From: an uncultured Solobacterium sp.
GTDB lineage: Bacteria; Bacillota_I; Bacilli_A; Erysipelotrichales; Erysipelotrichaceae
Assembly: GCA_937910655.1 (NCBI GenBank)
Contig: CALEMV010000349.1
Span: 1 to 6,770 of the forward strand
Direction of reading: 5' to 3'
Length of the DNA stretch: 6,770 bases
Shown here in pieces: positions 1 to 5,613 of the stretch. Within the stretch, counting starts at the first letter, position 1; every line of letters begins with the position of its first letter. The translations under genes were made by a program, and so were the position numbers. The notes beneath the pieces are model-generated. The model did not search any database, was not told the DNA's origin, and was given only the letters and a program-made list of their open reading frames with translations.

Positions 1-395
1 CACTTGTGCCAAATGTCGAGGTAAGCACAGAAGAAGCACGTGCCGCATTACCAGATCATTACTCACGCGCAAAAGTCGCTGCAGCTATTAGTAATGCGAT
101 ACTCACATCACAAGCACTTCAGGAAGGAAATCTCTCTCTACTTTCAGCCTCAACACACGATATCATTCATGAACCTTATCGCAAAAAATTAATTCCATAT
201 TTTGAGACAATCCAACAAATTGTAAAGGAAGATACTGATGGAATCTTACTCATCAGCGGCTCAGGTTCAACCTGCTTAAGTATTGCAAAGAAAGAATTAA
301 GTACAGCAGCACGTTTAAAGATTGCCTCCCTTCCACATCATTGGCAGTGTCTACAGTTGGATGTTGCCTATCATGGTACAGAAATAGAAAGGTAA
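1..395 (+). CDS. thrB: Homoserine kinase, C-terminal part (5' end outside window)
   Basis: Homoserine kinase phosphorylates L-homoserine to O-phosphohomoserine with ATP in the cytoplasm, the step before threonine synthase. The open frame runs in from the left edge (codons in frame from base 3) and stops at 393-395, giving about 130 residues, roughly the last 40% of a ~300-residue GHMP kinase. Recognisable ThrB features are an opening VPN-x-E-x-STEEARA stretch, a helical segment rich in Ala and Ser, the HEPYRKKLIP segment, and the glycine-rich SGSGST loop (bases 255-272) that matches GHMP motif 3 (usually SGSGPT). The GTG at base 6 is an internal Val codon, not a start. pheB follows after 4 bases, so the two are almost certainly co-transcribed. 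Homoserine dehydrogenase often lies upstream in such clusters, but it is outside this window. Confidence 0.93.
   Translation, partial: LVPNVEVSTEEARAALPDHYSRAKVAAAISNAILTSQALQEGNLSLLSASTHDIIHEPYRKKLIPYFETIQQIVKEDTDGILLISGSGSTCLSIAKKELSTAARLKIASLPHHWQCLQLDVAYHGTEIER
386..392 (+). promoter_or_regulatory. Ribosome binding site of pheB inside the end of thrB
   Basis: The purine-rich GAAAGG lies over the last codons of thrB, 7-8 bases before the pheB ATG at 400. It supports that start and tight translational coupling of the two genes. Confidence 0.5.
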
Positions 396-399
396 GCAC

Positions 400-840
400 A
401 TGCAAAACTCCGATTACCTAATCGTTCATAAAAAAATTTTGCCAGAATACTTCAACCAAGTCATTCAAGCAAGATCTCTACTTGAAAATCACGAAGTTGA
501 AACCGTGACAGAAGCCGTCAAAAAAGTAGGTATTTCCAGAAATACCTACTATCGTTATAAAGATTATCTATTTGAGATTTCTGATAACGCCACTTCACGT
601 ACAATGACAATCTCTCTCATCCTAAAAGATGAAAGTGGCGCATTAACAGCAGTACTACAAACACTAAGTAAAGCGCAAGCTAGTGTCTTAACAATCTCAC
701 AAGCCATTCCAGTAGATGGATACGCAACAGTACTAATTAGCTTAGATATCTCTAAGATGGAAAATACTCCAGACAATCTGTTAAAACAATTACTCAAACA
801 TTCTTGTGTACGTAAAGTACAGCTTGATGCGATTGCATAA
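400..840 (+). CDS. pheB: ACT domain-containing protein, PheB/UPF0735 family
   Basis: The 146-residue length matches the PheB/UPF0735 family (about 145-150 residues). Residues ~35-57 form a helix-turn-helix-like stretch (TEAVKKVGISRNTYYRYKD) and residues ~67-143 a C-terminal ACT domain, the fold that usually senses amino acids. The opening (YLIVHKKILPE) is also typical of the family. Members sit next to thrB or hom, or next to pheA, and are presumed to regulate threonine or phenylalanine synthesis. The exact ligand and mode of action are not established, so a regulatory role is inference from domains and neighbours. The gene starts 4 bases after the thrB stop and is followed at once by a strong terminator, so it is the last gene of its operon. 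Confidence 0.9.
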   Translation: MQNSDYLIVHKKILPEYFNQVIQARSLLENHEVETVTEAVKKVGISRNTYYRYKDYLFEISDNATSRTMTISLILKDESGALTAVLQTLSKAQASVLTISQAIPVDGYATVLISLDISKMENTPDNLLKQLLKHSCVRKVQLDAIA

Positions 841-841
841 G

Positions 842-863
842 AAAAGAGCCAGTTGGCTCTTTT
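842..863. terminator. Two-way rho-independent terminator between pheB and gpmA
   Basis: A 9-bp perfect stem (AAAAGAGCC at 842-850 pairing with GGCTCTTTT at 855-863) has an AGTT loop. It has a U-run on the plus strand and an A-tract that gives a U-run on the minus strand. It lies 1 base after the pheB stop and 8 bases past the gpmA stop, so it can end both converging transcripts. Confidence 0.92.
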
Positions 864-871
864 TGATTTGT

Positions 872-1618
872 TTACTTTTGAACGCTTCCTTGCTTAGCAA
901 CTGCAGCCATCTTAGCTTCAATCGCAGCCTGGTCACCTAAGTATTCCTTAGAGATGAACTTTCCGTTGTCATCGAATGTGTAAACGAGTGGAACACCTGT
1001 AGGGATGTTTACGCCGATGATTTCTTCATCTGTTAAGTTTTCAAAATACTTAACAAGAGCACGTAAGCTATTACCGTGAGCGGCGATGATGACACGCTTG
1101 CCAGCCTTCATCTGTGGTAAGATTTCCTGTTCATAGTAAGGAACTGCACGAGCAATTGTATCCTTTAAGGATTCAGCTAATGGAAGTTCATCCTTATTTT
1201 CATTACGGTAAGCTTCCTGTAATGCTGGATTTCTATCATCTGTTGGATCTAAAGCAGGTGGCTGAACATCAAATGATCTTCTCCAGATCTTAACCTTTTC
1301 TTCACCATACTTCTCAGCTGTTTCAGCCTTATTTAAGCCCTGTAATGCACCATAGTGTCTTTCATTAAGCTTCCAAGTCTTCGTAACTGGTAACCATTCA
1401 CGGTCCATTTCAGATAATACAAAGTTTAATGTGTGGATTGCACGCTTCAAATATGATGTATAGCAAAGATCAAAGTCGAATCCTGCTTCCTTTAAAGCAC
1501 GTCCGCCAGCCTTAGCTTCTTCTACACCCTTCTCAGAAAGTTCAACGTCTGTCCAACCTGTGAAAAGGTTGAGCTTATTCCATTCACTTTCACCATGTCT
1601 AATTAAAACAAGTTTCAT
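872..1618 (-). CDS. gpmA: 2,3-bisphosphoglycerate-dependent phosphoglycerate mutase
   Basis: This cytoplasmic enzyme interconverts 3-phosphoglycerate and 2-phosphoglycerate in lower glycolysis and gluconeogenesis through a phosphohistidine intermediate primed by 2,3-bisphosphoglycerate. The protein has 248 residues, the usual GpmA length. Visible catalytic landmarks are the N-terminal [10 protein letters not shown] motif with the phosphate-accepting His8, Arg59, the [11 protein letters not shown] block with Glu86, and the [12 protein letters not shown] block with the second histidine, His181. These sit at a constant offset of 3 from Arg62, Glu89 and His184 of E. coli GpmA, whose phospho-histidine is His11. 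The ATG start is supported by AAGGAGG 6 bases upstream. The gene has its own sigma-A-type promoter, so it is probably expressed independently of alaX behind it, although I see no clear terminator between the two. Confidence 0.97.
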   Translation of the reverse strand: MKLVLIRHGESEWNKLNLFTGWTDVELSEKGVEEAKAGGRALKEAGFDFDLCYTSYLKRAIHTLNFVLSEMDREWLPVTKTWKLNERHYGALQGLNKAETAEKYGEEKVKIWRRSFDVQPPALDPTDDRNPALQEAYRNENKDELPLAESLKDTIARAVPYYEQEILPQMKAGKRVIIAAHGNSLRALVKYFENLTDEEIIGVNIPTGVPLVYTFDDNGKFISKEYLGDQAAIEAKMAAVAKQGSVQK

Positions 1619-1624
1619 TTTAAG

Positions 1625-1631
1625 CCTCCTT
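1625..1631 (-). promoter_or_regulatory. Ribosome binding site of gpmA
   Basis: AAGGAGG on the minus strand ends 6 bases before the gpmA ATG. It is a near-perfect anti-16S match and fixes the start, as expected for a highly expressed glycolytic gene. Confidence 0.9.
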
Positions 1632-1648
1632 CGCTTTTTAACAAATCA

Positions 1649-1676
1649 ATCGTATCACATGACTTTATGATGTCAA
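1649..1676 (-). promoter_or_regulatory. Sigma-A-type promoter of gpmA (extended -10)
   Basis: On the minus strand there is a perfect -35 box TTGACA (1671-1676), a 16-base spacer, and a -10 box TACGAT (1649-1654, 4 of 6 consensus bases) directly preceded by TGA, which makes an extended TGn -10. It lies about 30 bases before the gpmA start in the 127-base gap after alaX. Spacing and match are strong. Confidence 0.8.
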
Positions 1677-1745
1677 ACGAAAATATTCACATCTGCTTAC
1701 GCTTTTTGTGATAGTTTTTAAAGAATTTATTATTTCTAGGAAATG

Positions 1746-2921
1746 TTAGGAAACAATATGCATTGTAGCCCCTGTTAGAGTAGTAAATGCACCCGAAATT
1801 TCTGTTGGAGTTGCTGTACAACTACCCTGCATCATTTCACCATTTCCACCACCCTTTGCATGTATTCGTGTATTGAATTCTGCACGAATCGATTGTAAGT
1901 CAACATTCTTACTCATGATGACATAGGCATAACCAATTTCATTTTTTGCAATCACCATAACAGTTGAAATACCCTTTTTGATACAGTAATTACAAAATAC
2001 ACGCATCACTTCATAGTCTGCTAGTAAAGCAGTATATAGAATCGAATCATGCATAGGAATTTGTTTTGCATCCTTTAAAATTATCTCGGTAGATAATTGA
2101 CGATAGGATTTTTGTAGATCTAAATATCGCTGTCCAAGATCACTAACTGCACTCGAGATTTCTAATGGATTTGCAGATAGTAACTTTGAAATCTTACTAT
2201 TTTCTTGTTGAATGTGATTGAGATAGTCAAATGCTTTTCTTCCACTCAACAAGAATACTCTTGTTTTATTTCCTGTCTTTTCAAAATTGATAACTTTGCA
2301 GACTCCAATCTCTCCAGTATGACTAACATGCATACCACAACATGCACACATGTCATAACCATCAATTGACACAATACGTGTTATCCCGGCAATCTCAATC
2401 TTAGAGCGATATTCATACTTTCCGGTTTCACTTGGAGTACAAAAGATTTCATTTACTGATAGATTTGCCCAGATTGCATGATTTACTCGTCTTTCAACTT
2501 CTTGAATCATTTCTTCTGTTAATTCACCTTGGAAATCTGCACAGATATATTCACCCATATGAAAACCAACATTAGAATATCCATATAACTTCTTAACTAG
2601 GCCCGAAAAGATATGTTCCCCAGTATGATTCTGCATCAAATCATAACGATGTTCCCAATTGATTACACAATGTACTTTCTCTCCTAACGGAAGTGGTTGT
2701 TTTAATATATGTACAATCTTATCTTCCTTCCGTTGTACATCAAGTACAGTTATACCTTGAATTGTACCTTTATCACAAGGCTGCCCACCACCTTCTGGAT
2801 AAAAGATTGTATCTTTCAAAACAATTTCATATCCTTCCTTGCATGCATGACAGGATAGAACAAATGTATCTAGTTCTCTTGCATAAGGGTGACTATAATA
2901 ATATTCTTGGAATTCATTCAT
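1746..2921 (-). CDS. Alanyl-tRNA editing protein, AlaX-L type (with DHHA1 domain)
   Basis: This is a free-standing relative of the AlaRS editing domain, expected to hydrolyse Ser-tRNA(Ala) (and perhaps Gly-tRNA(Ala)) in trans. The protein has 391 residues. Residues ~1-90 form the AlaRS-like beta-barrel, including the FYPEGGGQP signature at 40-48. The zinc-binding editing core follows, with NHTGEH (His99, His103) and CACCGMH (Cys194, His198), the HxxxH plus CxxxH ligand set of the AlaX and ThrRS/AlaRS editing fold. Residues ~235-285 look helical and linking. The C-terminal DHHA1 domain ends in the conserved KGGGNG glycine loop (356-361). There is no class II aminoacylation core, so it is not a synthetase. 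The ATG abuts the fruK stop with no gap and has only a weak GGTG ahead of it, which suggests translational coupling. All zinc ligands are present. Confidence 0.92.
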   Translation of the reverse strand: MNEFQEYYYSHPYARELDTFVLSCHACKEGYEIVLKDTIFYPEGGGQPCDKGTIQGITVLDVQRKEDKIVHILKQPLPLGEKVHCVINWEHRYDLMQNHTGEHIFSGLVKKLYGYSNVGFHMGEYICADFQGELTEEMIQEVERRVNHAIWANLSVNEIFCTPSETGKYEYRSKIEIAGITRIVSIDGYDMCACCGMHVSHTGEIGVCKVINFEKTGNKTRVFLLSGRKAFDYLNHIQQENSKISKLLSANPLEISSAVSDLGQRYLDLQKSYRQLSTEIILKDAKQIPMHDSILYTALLADYEVMRVFCNYCIKKGISTVMVIAKNEIGYAYVIMSKNVDLQSIRAEFNTRIHAKGGGNGEMMQGSCTATPTEISGAFTTLTGATMHIVS

Positions 2922-3821
2922 CTATTTCACCATCTCTTTATATAAGATATCTGCCGCCTCTTGCTCAGCAATACCATAGGAAAACGCAGTCGCTGATCCC
3001 ATCGCTACAGATTTCTCTAGTGCTATTTGATCACTTTCTCCATTTAATTTACTAGCCAAGAATGCCGCAATCATAGAGTCTCCAGCACCTACGGAGTTTA
3101 ATATTTCTCCATGTGGTGCAGCACTTCGATATACTTGCTTGTTTACAAGTATTGCTCCATTTTCTCCTAGTGAAACAAGCACATTTTGTGCACCCATCGT
3201 TACCAATTTGCATGCATACTCTTCTACTTGATTCTCTAAAATCTTTTGACCAAATATTTCTGATAATTAATGTTGATTTGGTTTGATTAAATATGGATGA
3301 TGCGGAAGTACCGTCTTTAATACACTACCTCCAGCATCTACGATAATCCGTATCTTTCTTCCTTGTAGAAACTTCATTACATCCGCATAGAAATTCTCTT
3401 CAACACCAGATGCCATACTACCAGAAAGGATGAGTACATCACCATCTGTGAGATGTTCCAACTTTACATATAGCTTTTCAATATCTTCTTTTTCCACCGT
3501 TGGTCCACTAGCGTTAATTTCTGTTTCTGTTTCATGTTTCATCTTGATATTGATACGAGATTCTCCATGATCTAACTTAATAAACTCTGGAATAAGTCCA
3601 TGACTACTCACACGACGCTCAATCTCGTCCCCAGTAAAGCCAGCCACATATCCAAGTGGTGTACTAATTCTTCCTAGATGTTTCAAGGCGATGGACACAT
3701 TAATTCCCTTTCCACCAACATCAATCTGCTCAAAGATAGAACGATTAAGTTTTCCTTCTTCAAATGTTTCTAATTGCACAATATAATCCAGTGAAGGATT
3801 CATCGTTACTGTATAAATCAT
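2922..3821 (-). pseudogene. fruK: 1-phosphofructokinase (PfkB family) interrupted by an in-frame TAA stop
   Basis: Intact FruK phosphorylates fructose-1-phosphate to fructose-1,6-bisphosphate with ATP. Read as one frame, the gene has 299 codons plus its stop, close to the ~305 normal for FruK. The order of motifs is complete: MIYTVTMNPSLDY at the N-terminus, VGGKGINVS (35-43), AGFTG (60-64), LSGS (132-135), VDAGG, IKPN (179-182), and GAGDS with the catalytic-base Asp248. Codon 185 (3267-3269) is TAA. Both sides are in the same frame, so this is a substitution, not a frameshift. It falls exactly at the Glu of the NXXE motif (N-Q-H-stop-L), so one GAA-to-TAA change explains it. The first fragment (184 residues) lacks the catalytic Asp. 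The distal part has no good ribosome site. The start at 3821 is chosen because GAGGTG lies 5 bases upstream. No fruA or fruR is visible nearby. A sequencing error or a mixed population is possible. Confidence 0.88.
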
Positions 3822-3826
3822 ACAAA

Positions 3827-3834
3827 CACCTCTT
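3827..3834 (-). promoter_or_regulatory. Ribosome binding site that decides the fruK start
   Basis: AAGAGGTG on the minus strand stands 5 bases before the ATG at 3819-3821 and selects the canonical MIYTVT start. A longer frame exists up to 3884, but it would run through the upstream terminator and has no such site. Confidence 0.75.
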
Positions 3835-3840
3835 ATCAGT

Positions 3841-3846
3841 ATTATA
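3841..3846 (-). promoter_or_regulatory. Possible -10 box for fruK-alaX
   Basis: A perfect TATAAT on the minus strand lies just after the permease terminator and about 20 bases before fruK. No good -35 box is present: TTAATG is the candidate at 17-base spacing, overlapping the terminator loop and stem. The leader would be only about 14 bases. The alternative is that fruK-alaX depends on readthrough from the permease. Confidence 0.4.
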
Positions 3847-3849
3847 AAT

Positions 3850-3878
3850 GAAAAAAAGGTCCACATTAAAGTGAACCT
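3850..3878 (-). terminator. Rho-independent terminator after the purine permease gene
   Basis: On the minus strand AGGTTCAC (3871-3878) pairs with GTGGACCT (3857-3864): 8 bp with one G-T wobble, a 6-base loop, then seven T residues. It starts 10 bases after the permease stop codon and separates that unit from fruK-alaX. Confidence 0.9.
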
Positions 3879-3888
3879 GATCATTTGT

Positions 3889-5256
3889 TTAGATAATGAA
3901 GAACTTCAAGATGAATAGTCCTGTAAGAATATACATCAAGAGTGAAATTTCCTTCGCCTTACCTGTAATCACATGAATGAATGTGTAAGAGATAAAACCA
4001 AATGCAATACCTTCAGAAATTGAATATGCAAAGCCCATCATTGTAATGCATACAAAGCATGGGAATGCCTTTGTGATATCGTTCCATTCGATGTTAACAA
4101 CCTGCTGCATCATCAAGAAACCAACAACGATCAATGCAGGTGCTGTCGCAAAGGAAGGAATTGTTAAGAATAATGGTGATAAGAACAAAGCAGCTAAGAA
4201 CAAGATACCTGTTGTAACACTTGTTAAACCTGTTCTACCACCTTCCGTAATACCAGAAGAAGATTCAACGAATGTTGTGATTGTGGATGTACCTAAGATA
4301 GCACCTACTGTTGTACCAACAGCGTCAGCTAATAGCACACCCTTAATTCTTGGTAGTTTTCCATCCTTGTCTAACATATTTGCCTTAGAAGCACATCCAA
4401 TAACTGTTCCAAGTGTATCGAAGACATCTACGAATAAGAATGCAAATACTACTACAATGAAGTTTGCTAGATGACTTGCCACAAACGCAAAGTCAAATTG
4501 GAAGAATGTAGGAGCGATAGAATTTGGCATTGAGAAGAACGCTGTTGGGATTAATGAATAGTAACCTAATTCTGGATTTGGTACATAGATACCTAATAAT
4601 TGGCAGATGATACCTAATACCCAAGTTAATAAGATACCCCATAACATGTATCCCTTAACACCCTTGATGAGCATTACTACAATAGAAACAACACCAACCA
4701 TACACAAGATTACACCAACACCCTGTGATGAGAATGTTCCATTCGCAATACCACCTGTAAATGAATATAGACTAACAAGTGTTGCACCATCAACGATGAT
4801 ATGTGCATTTTGTACACCAATAAATGCGATAAAGAAACCAATACCTACAGATACAGCAACCTTTAATTGTACTGGAATTGCGTTGAAGATTGCTTCACGA
4901 ACACTTGTTAGTGACATGATGATAAAGATAATACCTTCCACAAGTACTGCTGTTAACGCAACCTGCCAAGGATAACCCATAACACCACACACTGTGTATG
5001 CGAAGTAAGCATTCAAGCCTAAACCAGCAGATAATGCAAATGGCATATTTGAGAACGCAGCCATGCAGAAACATGCAATTGCGGATGCGACTGCAGTCGC
5101 TGTCAAAATAGAGCCTGCATCCATACCAGAAGCACTTAAGATGGATGGATTGAGCGCAAGGATATAAACCATTGTAATAAATGTTGTAACACCTGCAATC
5201 AATTCTGTTTTAACTGTTGTGCCGTTTTCCTTTAAATGAAATAACTTTTCTAACAT
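3889..5256 (-). CDS. pbuG: Guanine/hypoxanthine-type NCS2 permease (PbuG/AzgA-like)
   Basis: This is a cytoplasmic-membrane purine base:proton symporter. The protein has 455 residues, typical for the AzgA/PbuG branch of NCS2, and is strongly hydrophobic with about 12-14 membrane segments. Family landmarks in order are the N-terminal KTELIAGVTTFITMVYILALNP (17-38), AGLGLNAYFAY (77-87), VGIGFFIAFIGVQNA (137-151), FVDVFDTLGT (275-284), and TTFVESSSGITEGGRTGLTS (327-346). The last holds the conserved Glu330 expected at the substrate site. The guanine-class riboswitch ahead of the gene supports guanine or hypoxanthine as substrate, but PbuG and PbuO cannot be separated by eye. The ATG follows AGGGGGA at 6 bases. 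The gene forms a single-gene unit with its own promoter, riboswitch and terminator, divergent from lrgAB. Confidence 0.93.
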   Translation of the reverse strand: MLEKLFHLKENGTTVKTELIAGVTTFITMVYILALNPSILSASGMDAGSILTATAVASAIACFCMAAFSNMPFALSAGLGLNAYFAYTVCGVMGYPWQVALTAVLVEGIIFIIMSLTSVREAIFNAIPVQLKVAVSVGIGFFIAFIGVQNAHIIVDGATLVSLYSFTGGIANGTFSSQGVGVILCMVGVVSIVVMLIKGVKGYMLWGILLTWVLGIICQLLGIYVPNPELGYYSLIPTAFFSMPNSIAPTFFQFDFAFVASHLANFIVVVFAFLFVDVFDTLGTVIGCASKANMLDKDGKLPRIKGVLLADAVGTTVGAILGTSTITTFVESSSGITEGGRTGLTSVTTGILFLAALFLSPLFLTIPSFATAPALIVVGFLMMQQVVNIEWNDITKAFPCFVCITMMGFAYSISEGIAFGFISYTFIHVITGKAKEISLLMYILTGLFILKFFII

Positions 5257-5262
5257 AAATAT

Positions 5263-5268
5263 CCCCCT
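5263..5268 (-). promoter_or_regulatory. Ribosome binding site of the purine permease
   Basis: AGGGGG on the minus strand lies 6 bases before the ATG at 5256. It is G-rich but well placed, and it lies downstream of the riboswitch terminator, so control here acts on transcription rather than by hiding this site. Confidence 0.65.
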
Positions 5269-5291
5269 TTTTCATTCACACATCGTCGCCT

Positions 5292-5329
5292 AAAAAACAA
5301 AAATCCTGCCGAGTAGCATCTCAACAGGA
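5292..5329 (-). terminator. Riboswitch-controlled intrinsic terminator (expression platform)
   Basis: On the minus strand TCCTGTTGAG (5320-5329) pairs with CTCGGCAGGA (5304-5313): 10 bp with two wobbles and an ATGCTA loop. It is followed by TTTTTGTTTTTT. It sits between the purine aptamer and the permease start, where an off-switch terminator belongs. Ligand binding should allow this hairpin to form and stop transcription before the permease gene. Confidence 0.9.
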
Positions 5330-5350
5330 AGTCACTAAAAAAGAATAGAG

Positions 5351-5422
5351 ACAACCGTAGTCCCGCTATTAAGGTAGCAGGGTAGAGACACTTCCGCCAA
5401 TTCGGAAGCATATACGATATGT
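5351..5422 (-). ncRNA. Purine riboswitch aptamer, guanine class
   Basis: The three-way junction can be drawn in full on the minus strand. P1 is ATCGTA (5413-5418) with TACGGT (5354-5359), extendable by three pairs past a bulge. P2 is CTTCCG (5403-5408) with CGGAAG (5391-5396). P3 is CCTGCTA (5375-5381) with TAGCGGG (5362-5368). J2/3 is GTCTCTACC (5381-5389), matching the GUnUCUACC core, and J3/1 is GACTA. Ligand-contact bases by xpt numbering are U22, U47, U51 and C74 (C74 at 5360); C74 indicates guanine/hypoxanthine rather than adenine. L2 (AATTGG) and L3 (CCTTAA) keep the GG/CC pair of the loop-loop contact, but each is one base shorter than the usual seven. J1/2 (UAU) and a G-U at the base of P2 are slightly unusual. 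A purine permease lies downstream. Confidence 0.88.
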
Positions 5423-5433
5423 GGCACATAGGT

Positions 5434-5462
5434 ATTATATGAAATAAACAAGACGATTACAA
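5434..5462 (-). promoter_or_regulatory. Sigma-A-type promoter of the riboswitch-permease unit
   Basis: On the minus strand: -35 TTGTAA (5457-5462, 4 of 6 consensus bases), a 17-base spacer, and a perfect -10 TATAAT (5434-5439). Transcription would start near 5427, just before P1 of the aptamer, giving a leader of about 170 bases. Confidence 0.83.
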
Positions 5463-5491
5463 AGGGTATTTGTTAAAAAAACAATTTTCCC

Positions 5492-5511
5492 AACATTTTA
5501 TACAAAATGTT
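5492..5511 (+). repeat. 20-bp inverted repeat, candidate operator for lrgAB
   Basis: AACATTTT (5492-5499) and AAAATGTT (5504-5511) are exact reverse complements around a 4-base centre (ATAC). The dyad overlaps the proposed -35 box of lrgAB and lies about 30 bases upstream of the divergent permease promoter. It is not followed by a T-run in either direction and sits in front of a gene, so a protein-binding site fits better than a terminator. The binding protein is unknown. Confidence 0.5.
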
Positions 5512-5526
5512 TATATTCGCTAGAAT
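5497..5526 (+). promoter_or_regulatory. Probable promoter of lrgAB
   Basis: -35 TTTATA (5497-5502, 4 of 6), an 18-base spacer and -10 TAGAAT (5521-5526, 5 of 6). Predicted start is near 5533, about 80 bases before lrgA. A second candidate is the extended -10 TGGGATAAT at 5582-5590, without a clear -35 box. The two cannot be ranked with certainty by eye. Confidence 0.55.
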
Positions 5527-5539
5527 GAAAGCACTATCA
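5526..5539 (+). promoter_or_regulatory. Candidate catabolite-responsive element (cre, CcpA site)
   Basis: TGAAAGCACTATCA matches 13 of 14 positions of the Bacillus cre consensus TGWAARCGNTNWCA. The one mismatch is A for G in the central CG, which is normally well conserved. It starts at the last base of the proposed -10 box and covers the predicted transcription start of lrgAB, a position that would repress. CcpA control of lrgAB/pftAB is known in other Firmicutes. Confidence 0.5.
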
Positions 5540-5601
5540 TCAAAAAACTTAAAAAAATAGGTATCCTTATCAATAAAATAATGGGATAATAACATGCGTT
5601 T

Positions 5602-5606
5602 GGAGG
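5602..5606 (+). promoter_or_regulatory. Ribosome binding site of lrgA
   Basis: GGAGG lies 7 bases before the ATG at 5614, a strong and ideally spaced site that fixes the lrgA start. Confidence 0.85.
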
Positions 5607-5613
5607 TTTTTCT

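Noticed and set aside
6..8. GTG as a possible start of the first reading frame
   Set aside because: The frame is open to the window edge and the protein begins in the middle of homoserine kinase, so this is an internal Val codon.
564..797. Minus-strand open frame inside pheB
   Set aside because: It is an antisense shadow of the ACT domain coding sequence with no ribosome site or similarity.
2922..3206. Distal half of fruK as a separate small gene
   Set aside because: It is in the same frame as the first half, has only a TTG start without a good ribosome site, and contains just the C-terminal half of a kinase.
3822..3884. N-terminal extension of fruK by 21 residues
   Set aside because: It would be encoded across the permease terminator, is not like any PfkB N-terminus, and the ATG at 3821 has a proper ribosome site.
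4046..4975. Plus-strand open frames of 142 and 122 residues within the permease region
   Set aside because: They are antisense shadows of a clearly conserved permease, Thr/Pro/Ile-rich with no recognisable domain.
5351..5422. T-box or adenine-class riboswitch as alternatives for the permease leader
   Set aside because: There is no T-box sequence or specifier stem, and position 74 is C, which indicates guanine rather than adenine.
5562..5588. Short inverted repeat (TATCC/GGATA) in the lrgA leader
   Set aside because: There are only five pairs with a 17-base loop in AT-rich DNA, which is not distinguishable from chance.
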